Shown in pieces: positions 11,831-21,927 of a DNA stretch of 64,000 nt (the stretch's first letter is position 1; the number at the start of each line of letters is the position of its first letter). The stretch spans positions 21,201,535-21,265,534 of the forward strand of contig NC_066516.1 in NCBI RefSeq assembly GCF_024679095.1, given 5' to 3'. The translations under genes and the position numbers were made by a program. The notes under the pieces are model-generated. The model worked only from the letters and a program-made list of their open reading frames with translations, searched no databases and was not told the DNA's origin. The stretch comes from Eriocheir sinensis. Its lineage: Eukaryota; Arthropoda; Malacostraca; Decapoda; Varunidae.

Positions 11831-12960
11831 ATTGACAGTGGTGGTGGTGGTGATCGGAGGGCATTCACCCGCTAGAAGATTGTCGCCCCTTCTCTTTCCT
11901 TGCTCTCAATCCCTTCCGTCCTTCCTTCCTTCCTGGCGGCAATGCTTTCAATGCAACTTCACACGCCGACTATACTTTTTACTCCCGTTGCTCAAAGACG
12001 CTCTCAGACGCAAGGAGGCGGCATGCATTTGTAAGGGGATTGACTTAGTGATGTTTTTTTATTACTGTTTTTACTGATACATTTATTAAGCCTGAATGCA
12101 CTGGGTCTTTTCTGCTCTGGTTTCCTCACTTCCTCTTTTCTTGTTTGTCACGTGAAGGAATAACGGAATAAAGGTAATAAATGATACGGTTAGAGGAAAT
12201 GAATAAAGGAAGAAAGGAATAAAAGAATGAATAGAGGTTTTGTAAGTATTCAGGTAAGAGCGTATATATTAATTAATGGTATGGTTGATAGGTAGATAGA
12301 TAGACATAGATAGATAGTGGGAGAGAGAGGGTCCACTGTGTCGGCTCTTCGCTGTTAAAAAATAAAATCAAAGAAAATATTGGGTTAAAAAAAGCAAAAA
12401 TTCAAGTAAAGAAAATAAATTGGAAAAGGATGAGGATGAGGAGGAGGAGGAGAGGAAGTCCTTTCGTAAGAGAGGTCCTTGGAAGACCCTTAGTCCAGCA
12501 TCAAAGGGAAGGTCAATCTCTCTCTCCGTGTTTTTTCTTTTCATTTTCATTTTTTTAATCTTTTTTTCTGGTTTATTTCCCTTTTTCTTTCTCTTACTTT
12601 TCTGTTTCTCTTTTCTCTCTTTTATCCTCTTTCTCTCTTTCTCTTCGTTGCAGTCTCTTTCCTCTTTCTCTTGATCTCCTTTTTCTTCTTGTTCTAGTTC
12701 TTGTTCTGCTTTTTCTCTTACCCCTCTTCCTCCTCCTCCTCGTCCTCTCCCTTCCCCTCTTCCTCCTTGCTTTCCGCCTCCTCCTCCTCGGGCGGGACAC
12801 GTGGTTACTCAAGAGCAGAGCAGCAGATGTTCCTTCCCAAGCTGTGAGTTGCAAGTTAATGAGAGTTGACGAGTGGTGTGAGGACGCAACACCTCGGCCT
12901 TGGCTCGAGAGACGAACAAACAGACGACGCAATGTAGCACTGAATAATGGAGTAACTGTG
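11830..12960. other. Low-complexity intergenic DNA
   Basis: Contains A-rich AGGAATAAA drift at 12,150-12,240, a short GATA run at 12,290-12,318, and a T/C-rich tract at 12,520-12,800. No exon is convincing. Confidence 0.55.
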
Positions 12961-12961
12961 T

Positions 12962-13127
<166 letters not shown>

Positions 13128-13169
13128 AAGAGGGTCTAATGCGACGGCGGCACTCAGTAGAGGAAAGAA

Positions 13170-14170
13170 AGGCTGAAGTATGTTGATGTGTTTGTAGTGT
13201 TGGTGAGTGGATAACGAAATGAGTTCACAGAGGGATGTCATATTGGGCTGAGTTGGAGAAGTTAAGTTAGGGGAAGTTCTTTTGCGTGGCACTGTGCAAG
13301 AGGGAGAAGAAGTGAAGTATGTGATTGCGTTTTTAATGAGTGCGTGGACAACAAAATGAGTTCACAGAGGAGTATTATTACGTGTCATTGAATTAGAAAC
13401 GTAAAAGGGAGGAAGGTAGTAATTGTGACACTCCGAAATGGGGAAACAAAGACGGATTTTGTAGATGTGTTTGTAGTAAGTAAGTGAATAACGAAATTAG
13501 TTCACAGAGGAGTATTATTATGTGTCACTGAATTAGGAACGTAAAGGGAAGGAAAGGTATTTATTGTTGCACTTCGAAACGGGGAAAAAAAGACTGACTA
13601 TGTAGATGTGTTTGTAGTAAGTAAGTGAATAACGAAATGAGTTCACAGAGGAGTATTATTATGTGTCACTGAATTAGGAACGTAAAGGGAAGGAAAGGTT
13701 TTTATTGTTGCACTCCGAAACGGGGAAAAAAAGACTGACTATGTAGACGTGTTTGTAATAAGCAAATGAATAACGAAATGAGTTCACAGAGGATTATCAT
13801 AGTGTGGCATTGAATTAGGAATGTAAAATGAAGGGAAGGTATCAAGTGTGTTATTCTGCAATGGAAATAAAAGACGGTGTATGTTGATGTCTTTGTCATA
13901 AATAAGAGTTCACAGAGGATGATAATGAGACACCGAACTGGGGCGATGAGAGGAAGAGAAGGTACTCATATTCAAAGTAGCGCTCTGCAATACAAGAAAA
14001 GCAAGTTGAGCGGATAACTAAAAATTGGGACGCAGATGTTTGCAGTAAATGAGAGGGCAATAACACGAGTTCACAGAGGTATTAATGAAGAAAGGTAAAT
14101 GAAATGGAAGGTCACAAAAGCGTTGCACTCTGCGAAGGGAAGGAAGGATTGCTGAAGGTATTATGAATGT
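13170..14170. repeat. Satellite, about 140-bp period
   Basis: The block GAGTTCACAGAGG recurs with its TTCACAGAGG part at 13,223, 13,361, 13,501, 13,642, 13,783, 13,909 and 14,070. Spacings are 138, 140, 141, 141, 126 and 161 bp. Each unit also has GCACTCCGAAATGGGGAAA and TGTAGATGTGTTTGTAGTAA blocks. Central units are most alike and the outer ones more diverged. Confidence 0.9.
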
Positions 14171-14384
14171 AGATGAGAGATGTAATGGGCGAGAGGGGAT
14201 GTAATGAGGTGCTTGACGATGCAGAGTGAAATGGATGGTCTGCCACTGCAAAGGCTCATGAATAAGGACAGTTTTGTGCGTGATATATTTGTGTCCTTGA
14301 TTGAAGAGGCGAGGAAGAGTGAATGAAGAAAATAAGTAGATAAAAAGTTATAACAAAAAAAAAAGATGCATTCGATGATAAGAA

Positions 14385-14643
14385 GAAGAAGAAGAAGAAA
14401 AAAAAAGAGGAAGAAGAGGAAGAAAAAGAAGAAGGAGAAAATGAAGCAGAAGACGAAAAAGAAGAAGCAAAAGACGAAGACGAAGAAAAAGAAGAAGAGG
14501 AGGAAGAAGAGGAAGAAGAAGAAGAAGAAAATGAAGCAGAAGACGAAAAAGAAGAAGAAGCAAAAGACGAAGACGAAGAATATGAAGAAGAAAACGAAAA
14601 AGAAGAAGAGGAAGCGCACCACCACCACCACCACCACCACCAC
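14385..14643. repeat. GAA/GAC-rich purine array plus (CAC)n
   Basis: An imperfect GAAGAAGAGGAAGAAAAAGA mixture that includes an internal tandem duplicate of about 95 bp (AATGAAGCAGAAGACGAAAA at two places). It ends in (CAC) at 14,616-14,643. The Lys-rich frame here is a repeat translation. Confidence 0.85.
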
Positions 14644-14644
14644 C

Positions 14645-15200
14645 GAGGCGAGCGTAATCTAAAATATGCAAAGTACTTGGATCAGGAAGCGAACAAAGGA
14701 CAAGACAATCAACTGACGCGGCCTTGAGTATATGTGTGACCACGACCAAGGTATGTGTGCGTGGTGTGGCCTTGGGGGACGCGCGTAATAAAGAAACATG
14801 AACTATGAGAGCGAGGACAATAACACCCCATCATTGCGCAGTAGCTCCTCATCTTTTCGTATACTATGCAGGAGGAGGAGGAGGAGGAGAAGGAGGAGGA
14901 AGGAAAAGAAGGAGTAGGAGGAAGAGGAGAGAGGGGGTGAAAAGGCTGAGGATGGGAGGGGAAGGAGAGGAAAAGAAGGAATAGAAGAAAGAGGAAGGGA
15001 GACGAGGATGAGGAAAAGGAGGAGTAGGAGTAGGAGGAAGAAGGGAGAGGGGGCAAAGAGGCTGAGGATGGGAGGGGAAAAAGAGAAAAAGAAGGAAAAG
15101 AAGGAATAGCAGAAAACGTAAGGGAGACGAGGATGAAGACGATGAGACGGCTGCAGCGAACTTAATCGAAACACTAATTCAGGGTCATCAACTGGTGGCA
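14645..15200. other. Purine-rich intergenic DNA with a short duplicate
   Basis: GGA repeats at 14,871-14,900. The block GGCTGAGGATGGGAGGGGAA occurs twice, at about 14,943 and 15,060. No gene. Confidence 0.6.
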
Positions 15201-16480
15201 GCGTCGAGGGAGGGAGGGTCCGGCGGTGCAGTGACGCTTCAAGGAAAGGCGTTACGTGAGCCGCACCGAGTTGACCTTGCCGGGTGTGAGGCCAGATGTG
15301 CGGGTGTCTTGGGGAGGGGGTTGGGTTGGGGTCATGCTGGGGAGGTGGAAGAGAGTGGTGGTGGAGGAGGAGGAGGGTGGAGTTGCAGAGGGCGGATGGA
15401 TAGGGTTGCATAGGGTATAGAGGAGGATGTTGGGAGGAGAAAGATGGGTTGGTAAAGAAGGGGAAGGAAGGGAGGGAGGAAGAGGAAGGGCATGGTAGTG
15501 ACGGAGGGGATGAGGACAAGGGTGAAGGGAGAGAGAAATGGTTATACTGGTTGATGTGGTTCGCCTATCTCGTGGTAATGATGATTGGTTGTTTTGTTGG
15601 TGTTGGTGGAGGTCATGGCTGGTGGTGTTGGTGGCTGTCACATAATGCGATAATACGGCGTCATAATAGGTTGTCTGCAATGATGAATGGTGGTGATGGT
15701 GGTAATGGAGATACTGGATGGATGAGGTTATTGTTGTTGTTGGTGGTGGTGGTAATGGAGATACTGTAGATGGATGAGGTTATTGTTGTTGTTATCATTG
15801 TTGTTGTTGTTATTGTTGTTGTTGTTGGTGGTGGTGGTATAATTAATAATGATGTGGTTGTGGATGTTTACTGTTTATTAGTTAAGGTGCGTTAGCGTTA
15901 ATTAAGGATTTTTACGTGTGAGTCTGCTTGTTGATCTTTTTGTTGTTGCTGTTGTTGTCGCTGTTGTTGCTATTATTATTATTATTTTTATCATTATCAG
16001 CATCATTATTATTATTGTGTTGCTGTTAATGTCAGCCGAGTTGACAGTGGTGGTAGTTTAGGTGCTCTGAGAGGTGGAGGAGAGTGGAGGCTTATGGTGA
16101 AGGAGAGTGGAGGCGGAAGAAGGTGGTGGTGGAAGGGAGTGGTGGTAGAACAAGGTGGCGGTGAAAGAGGGTGGGGGTGGAAGGTGAAGGCGGAGGAGGG
16201 CGGTGGTGGAGAACGAGAGTGGAGGTGGAGGAGGGTGGAGGTGGAGGAGGGTGGTGGTGGAGGACGGAAGTGGAGGTGAAAGAGAGTGGAAGCGGAAGAA
16301 AGTGGTGGAGGATGACGGTGGTGGAGGAAGGTGGAGGCAGAACCAGGTTGAGGTGGAGGAGGGTGATGGAGGAGAACAAGGGTGGAGGAGGAAGAGGAGG
16401 AGGAGGCGGAGGCAGAGAAGGCGGGAGGCGGAGGGCAGGTGGAGAGGCCAAGATGTAATAACGGTGGAGGCGTGATGGAG
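15200..16480. other. GGT/GGA- and TTG-rich DNA
   Basis: GGTGGTGG/GGAGG drift at 15,300-15,520 and 16,060-16,440, (TTG)n at 15,780-15,835 and (TTA)n at 15,969-15,988. Gly/Trp/Arg-rich frames are artefacts of composition. Confidence 0.65.
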
Positions 16481-16499
16481 AGAGGAGCCAACCTGCTGA

Positions 16500-17930
16500 C
16501 CTGGCGTAAAAAAGGTACTAGGTAATAATAAGCAAGACTCTCTCTCTCTCTTGTTTTACTTTTTTTTTCTTTTTAACATATGCTTCCTAACAGTAATTCT
16601 CGTGCATATATTTACATTATTTTGTATTCATCGACTTACATGTACGCCTGCTGATATGTACACACACGGCTCTTCTGTGTGTTTATGTGTGTGAAAAAGA
16701 CATGCCGGGTTTTTGTTCTTCCTGCTGTGGGGGCGACAAGAAGAGGACGCCGAACCTTTTGAACCTTTTGCATGCATGGAGTCACACCAACGGGCAACTC
16801 GTGATGTCTCGGTAGAGTAGCGACGCATCCGGTCACAGGTTGCCACACGAGGGCGGAGGGGCGGCAAGGAACAGGTGGGAAACACAATTAATATTTCAGG
16901 TCAGCGGTGATGGACATCCGTTAGTGGGTGGGCGGCTTCACCGGCGGAAAGGGAACCCACACAGCCTCCGGGAGCTGTTGGCGCCAAATTAGGTGATGAA
17001 AGGACTTCATGGATGACTCCTGCCGGTGTGTGTGTAGCGCGGGTCTCGTACATGAGTCACTCTGGGCGGGATGAATGTTGTCATGGTGAGGTTTCTGGGA
17101 AGATCTTCGAGGAACGTCTCCTCTGCTGTATCCTGTTCTGCTGCTCACTTAATGGCTGCTTGCCGGGGCGCCGCCTTAGACACCTCATCACTCACACCCT
17201 CCGGCAGGCGCTACGGACGGAGGCTGTTCACAAATAGCAGGCAAAAATGAAAGCTCAGGAGTTGTCAACGGGTGATGCAGGCGGCGGGCAGTGGTCAAAG
17301 GACTGGTTTTGGAGACGAGCAAAAAGATTACCTTTTTCAGAGCAAGACTCAGCCGTGTCTCTTGCACTTCCGCGTTTGTGGCCGAGCAGCTGGACGTGGT
17401 GCCAGGTGCTGGGGGCGGGGCGCGGAGGAAAGCGAACCAGTGAACCTTGTGGCATGCGGTAGTACGGTCGAGGTACGCTAGTGAAAGCACCGGTCATGTT
17501 GCTACTGACGGGTGCGCGGCAACGGACGCCGGAGGGCAAAAGGTCGCGGACGGAGGCGAGAGGGAAGGCGAGATAGGGGACGCCAACCAGATGAAATGAG
17601 AGTAAATGGAGGACGCATATCAGCGGGATGTTGTAGAAGGAGGGAGGAAAGTTAAGTTTTTGTAGGCCGGCGGAGGAGGGAGAGTAGTGAAAGGAGGCGG
17701 CAAATGACTGACGGGGAGGGAGGAAGGGGGAGGGGGAGGGAAAGGGGGGTAGCGGGCCCAGATATTCGGTAACTCTCGTAATCTTTGGCGGCGGCAAAAC
17801 AACAACACCGCAAGTCGTACATTCGCCCTCTAAGGCACCTTCACCACCACCACCACCACCACCACATCCCGGAGGAGACGAGAGAAAGTGAGAGTGTGAG
17901 TTGAGTGTCCGAGATGTGGGACGATAACCA
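16500..17930. other. Mostly unique sequence, no gene recognised
   Basis: 16,600-17,500 is moderately complex with overlapping open frames on both strands. None has a domain or a clear donor-acceptor pair. A (CAC) block lies at 17,842-17,865. Confidence 0.45.
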
Positions 17931-17963
17931 TGTGTGTGTGTGTGTGTGTGTGTGTGTAACGTA

Positions 17964-18022
<59 letters not shown>
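17930..18022. repeat. Inverted pair (GT)n and (AC)n
   Basis: (GT) 17,932-17,957, an eight-base spacer, then (AC) to 18,022. The two arms are complementary and could fold into a hairpin. Confidence 0.96.
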
Positions 18023-18025
<3 letters not shown>

Positions 18026-18191
18026 CACGGGTGTCATTGTCCTGCCTTAACTGTTCTCGCGGCGTTCCGCATGGCCAGCATCCAGCATCCCGCCCCCTTC
18101 AGCACCCCGCCGGCATCCCATTCCCTCACGCACACCCTTTCCGGCACCAATAAACCCTCACCTCTATCACCTCTTACTCCTCCGAGGGCAG

Positions 18192-18434
18192 CGGAGTGTT
18201 CCAAAAATTCAAGAAATCTTTGTCCCTTCGTCTCGCTCGTAAGGGGAGCAGGGATGACCCCCCCACCCTGCCCCCGCCCCCCCACAGGGCACCCCCAGCC
18301 GCGCCCCCCGATCCCCCGGAGGACTCTACGGATGACCTCTCCCCCCACCCCCACCACCTCCACCATCACCAGCAGCTGCCGCGGCGGTGGGGGTCGTTTA
18401 GCCGGGACGACGACCCCGCCAAGACGACCTTCCT
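18192..18434 (+). CDS. Candidate internal coding exon, unidentified protein
   Basis: A pyrimidine-rich run (CTCACCTCTATCACCTCTTA) leads to GGGCAG at 18,186-18,191, a plausible acceptor. The open frame ends at TTCCT followed by GTGAGTACTG, a near-perfect donor. The exon is 243 bp, with the same phase at both ends (one base completing a codon at the start, two left over at the end), so it could be skipped without a frameshift. The product begins GVFQKFKKSLSLRLARKGS, a basic amphipathic stretch. It continues with a Pro-rich part, an acidic PEDSTDD, a His-rich HHLHHHQQ, and ends RRWGSFSRDDDPAKTTFL. The basic head and WGSFSR tail look like a cytoskeletal or GTPase-signalling scaffold, but I do not recognise the family. 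Other exons are not visible in the window. Confidence 0.5.
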
Positions 18435-18445
18435 GTGAGTACTGA

Positions 18446-18449
18446 TGAC

Positions 18450-18480
<31 letters not shown>
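18446..18480. repeat. (TTG)n microsatellite
   Basis: About ten TTG units, then a long T-rich tract to 18,840 with no gene. Confidence 0.92.
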
Positions 18481-18884
18481 TTCTTATTGGAATTAGTATT
18501 ATTGTTTTTTCATTTATTTTCTTGTTGTTGTCGAGTTAATTTTTTTCATTTTTTGCTTCATTTTTTCCTTTTTTTTCGTCTCCTTTTGCTTCTTTTTTTG
18601 GGGAGCCACATCGTCTATTGTCGTTTTTTTTTAGCTGGTTTTTTTTTCTATTAATTCTTTTTTTTCTTTGTTTTTCCTTTCTTTTTTGTCTTATTTTTTT
18701 TGTCTAAATCGTTATATTGTTCATTATTTTTCATTTTTCTTTTTCATCTTTTGTTTTCATATTATTTACGTGTCCTTTGTTGTTGTTTTCCTTCCTTCGC
18801 TGCCTCTTTTTTTATTTTTTATTTGTGTTGTTTAGTCAGGAAAAAGGAAAATTAAGTGGAGAGGAAAAAGTAAATGTTGGGTAA

Positions 18885-19530
18885 GGAGAAGGGAGAAGAA
18901 AAGAGGAGGGAAGGGAGAAGAAAAGAGGAGGGAAGGGAGAAGAACAGAGGAGGGAAGGGAGAAGAAAAGAGGAGGGAAGGGAGAAGAAAAGAGGAGGGAA
19001 GGGAGAAAAAAAGAGGAGGGAAGGGAGAAGAACAGAGGAGGGAAGGGAGAAGAACAGAGGAGGGAAGGGAGAAGAAAAGAGGAGGGAAGGGAGAAGAAAA
19101 GAGGAGGGAAGGGAGAAGAAAAGAGGAGGGAAGGGAGAAGAAAAGAGGAGGGAAGTGAGAAGAAAAGAGGAGGGAAGGAGAAGAAAAAGAAGGAAGGAAG
19201 AAAAAGAGGAGGAAGGGAGAAGAAAAGAGGAGGAAGGGAGAAGAAAAGAGGAGGAAGGGAGAAGAAAAGAGGAGGGAAGGGAGAAGAAAAGAGGAGGGAA
19301 GGGAGAAGAAAAGAGGAGGGAAGGGAGAAGAAAAGAGGAGGGAAGGGAGAAGAAAAGAGGAGGGAAGGGAGAAGAAAAGAGGAGGGAAGGGAGAAGAAAA
19401 AAGAAGGGAAGGGAGAAGAAAAGAGGAGGGAAGGGAGAAGGAAAGAGGAGGGAAGGGAGAAGAAAAGAGGAGGGAAGGGAGAAGAACAGAGGAGGGAAGG
19501 GAGAAGAAAAGAGGAGGGAGGAGAGAAAAA
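18885..19530. repeat. 22-bp purine minisatellite
   Basis: Almost 30 copies of a 22-bp unit, GGGAGAAGAAAAGAGGAGGG plus AA, with single-base variants (ACAG for AAAG) and some shortened units near 19,170-19,260. It is all-purine on the plus strand. Since 22 is not a multiple of three, the translation is a 22-residue Lys/Arg/Glu repeat. Confidence 0.97.
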
Positions 19531-19684
19531 AAAAGGTTGTGAAGGTGAATGTCTCTTAAAATTCTCTCTTTATCTCTTTTAATATTATATGCATGTAAAA
19601 TTCATAGTATGCAGGATGTGGCAGGTTCTTGTTATTTTTTTATTTGCGTGGAAAATGTTGAAAAGAAAATGGAGAAAGAAATCA

Positions 19685-20286
19685 ACTGAGAAGTAGAGGA
19701 AAAGGACAAAGAGGAAGAAAAAGTAAAAGAGAAAGAAGATAAGGAAGAAAAATAAGAAGAAAATGAAGAAGAAAAAAAATGATAATTACGATAATGATAA
19801 TAATAACAAGTAGAAATGTAGAAGCAGACAAACTTCCATTACAAATATAAACAAAACAAAAAAGAAAAAGAAACAAATAAATAGCAAAAAGGGAAAATAA
19901 ACCCACTAACATCATTCGAAAAAGACAAGAAAAAAGAAAAAGAAAAAAAAAAGAAATATGAATAAGTAAAAGATCCCAACGAGGAAATTAGTAACGGAAA
20001 AAACGGAAGTAAAAAAATTGGGCACTTTCACGTTATTATTTTTTTACTTTTTCTCGAAGGTTGATGACGCTGAGTGTGTGTGTGTGTGTGTGTGTGTGTG
20101 CTTTCTTTCTTTCGGCTCTCTCTGTTCTACCAAAAAGGATCCTACGGCGGAGAAGACCCGAGAGGATTTTTCTCCCTGCCGGTCGGCGCTCCGGAGGCCA
20201 TTCTGTTTTCAATCCCTGAGCTGACGAAAGCGGTTTTCTGCCACAAAACCGTAATTATTTTTAATATCATCTCACAATCATCAACT
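19685..20286 (+). promoter_or_regulatory. Upstream region of gene copy 1 (duplicated)
   Basis: This roughly 600-bp segment is repeated almost unchanged at about 21,315-21,927 in front of copy 2, so it probably carries the promoter and 5' UTR. It holds an A-rich part, a (GT)n block at 20,075-20,100, and then a conserved stretch (20,101-20,286) with three substitutions and a small indel cluster just before the ATG. No TATA box is evident. The frame upstream of the ATG is open but reads through the GT array, so the ATG at 20,287 before the signal peptide is the sensible start. Confidence 0.5.
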
Positions 20287-20957
20287 ATGAAGCTCTTCGC
20301 AGTTTGGACGATGTTAATGGTCCTGGGGTATCTGGCTGCCAGCAGCCTCTCCCTGGAGAGCGGCGCGGGCTCTACGGGGCTCGTGAAGGTCGGGTCAGGC
20401 TTCCCTAGCCTGGAGAATACCGCTGAGGATCCTTGGCGGAAATATGACGGTATAAAGAAGGAGGCAACAGTACAAAATAAAAAAAAGAGGCAGCGAAGGA
20501 AGGAAAGCAACAACAAAGAACACGTAAATAATATGAAAACAAAAGATGAAAAAGATTAATGAAAAATAACAATACCACAGAAGAAAAGCCGAAGGAGGAT
20601 AAGCCAGCAACTCTTCTTGTTCCGAAGGTAGGGGCAGATGACCAAGGTAAAAACGAAACAGAAACTACATTTAGTGCCTCAGGAAAGAGCGACGAACCTC
20701 AGAAAGTAGAACGAACAGAGGTAACAAAGGAGATTCTGCCAGGCAATAAAACGAATCAAATATTTGTAACAGAGAAAGAAGAAAAATTACCTTTTGAGGA
20801 AACCATTAGGGAAACATGTGTGGAGAGTAAGAATGATACGGATAAGAGCGATGGACGTCAGATAGTAGAACGAACAGAAAAAACCATTGAGATTCTTCCC
20901 GGCAATAAAACGAATGAAATGTTAGTAACAGAAAAAGAAGAAAAACTACCGATTTAA
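20287..20957 (+). CDS. Secreted repeat glycoprotein, copy 1, C-terminally truncated
   Basis: I do not recognise the family. Frame A (20,287-20,559) starts MKLFAVWTMLMVLGYLAASS, a clear signal peptide with likely cleavage after Ser22. A short Gly/Ser mature part runs to a basic cluster with RQRR (residues 68-71), a furin-type site, and a Lys/Asn-rich end. Frame B (20,559-20,957) begins at an ATG overlapping the stop of frame A (TAATG). It carries one and a half repeats with VERTE, EILPGNKTN and VTEKEEKLP blocks and N-x-T sequons. A candidate intron 20,524-20,702 (donor CAC/GTAAAT, acceptor CCTCAG/AAAG) would join both frames into about 163 residues. The reading frame ends at TAA just after a CCG junction where sequence identity to copy 2 stops, so the C-terminal domain is missing. 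The copy may be a pseudogene or a shorter variant. Confidence 0.6.
20524..20702 (+). other. Candidate intron, copy 1
   Basis: 179 bp with a GTAAAT donor and a CCTCAG acceptor. Its length restores the reading frame between the signal-peptide part and the repeat part. The polypyrimidine tract is weak. Translation through the TAATG stop-start overlap at 20,557-20,561 is the alternative. A better-looking acceptor (TTTAGTGCCTCAG, ending 20,682) gives the wrong phase with this donor. Confidence 0.35.
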
Positions 20958-21098
20958 CATCACGGTAGTACAGCCTCCCCCCACCCCTCCCCCCCGCAGT
21001 AGTGTTATTGTGGCCCCGAAAGTGAATCAGCTTGCTTTGAAAAATTAATATAGAGGACATCGAATGATTTACCTCATGAGATAAATTCAATGGTGATA

Positions 21099-21154
<56 letters not shown>
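20949..21154 (+). repeat. Unit tail segment, copy 1 (matches 25,893-26,138)
   Basis: From CGATTTAACATCACGGTAGT through a C-rich run and GTGTTATTGTGGCCCCGAAA to a GT block and a (GA)n array, this matches 25,893-26,138 closely. It starts right at the truncation point of gene copy 1. Confidence 0.92.
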
Positions 21155-21159
<5 letters not shown>

Positions 21160-21314
21160 AAGAAGACAAAGGAGAAGTAAAAAAGACAAAGAAGGAGAAG
21201 TAGAGGGAGAAGACAAAGAAGAACAAGACAAAGAAAGAGAAGTACAGGAAGAAGACAAATAAAGAAAAGTAGAGGAAAAATAAAAAGAAGGAAAAGTAGA
21301 GGAAGAAAACTAAG
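21155..21314. other. GAAGAAGACAAAG purine-rich spacer
   Basis: An imperfect A/G spacer with recurrent GAAGACAAAGAAG between the two gene units. Confidence 0.8.
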
Positions 21315-21695
21315 AAGGAGAAGTAGAGGAAAAGGACAGAGGAAGAAAAAGTAAAAGAGAAAGAAGATAAGGAAGAAAAATAAGAAGAAAATGAAGAAGA
21401 AAACGAATGATAATTACGATAATGATAATAATAACAAGTAGAAATGTAGAAGCAGACAAACTTCCATTACAAATATAAACAAAACAAAAAAGAAAAAGAA
21501 ACAAATAAATAGCAAAAAGGGAAAATAAACCCACTAACATCATTCGAAAAAGACAAGAAAAACGAAAAAGAAAAAAAAGAAATATGAATAAGTAAAAGAT
21601 CCCAACGAGGAAATTAGTAACGGAAAAAACGGAAGTGAAAAAATTGGGCACTTTCACGTTATTATTTTTTACTTTTCTCGAAGGTTGATGACGCT

Positions 21696-21728
<33 letters not shown>

Positions 21729-21927
21729 TGTGTGTGTGCTTTCTTTCTTTCGACTCTCCCTGTTCTACCAAAAAGGATCCTACGGCGGAGAAGACCCGAG
21801 AGGATTTTTCTCCCTGCCGGTCGGCGCTCCGGAGGCCATTCTGTTTTCAATCCCTGAGCTGACGAAAGCGGGTTTCTGCCACAAAACCGTAATTATTTTT
21901 AATATCATCTCACAATTATTATCAACA
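21315..21927 (+). promoter_or_regulatory. Upstream region of gene copy 2
   Basis: Near-identical to 19,685-20,286. Differences are a handful of substitutions, A-run length changes and a longer GT block (21,697-21,739, with one TC interruption). The start context ATCAACAATGAAG fits an arthropod start site. Confidence 0.5.

Noticed and set aside
14366..14662. Lys-rich 98-codon frame
   Set aside because: Imperfect GAA repeat translated. The opposite strand is equally open as Phe/Leu.
20470..20531. Minus-one ribosomal frameshift at A-AAA-AAG (20,481-20,487) linking frame A to frame B
   Set aside because: The shifted frame reaches TAA at 20,529-20,531 before frame B opens.
20628..20682. Intron GTAGGG...GCCTCAG inside frame B
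   Set aside because: 55 and 53 bp in the two copies. Neither keeps the frame with the upstream part of frame B.
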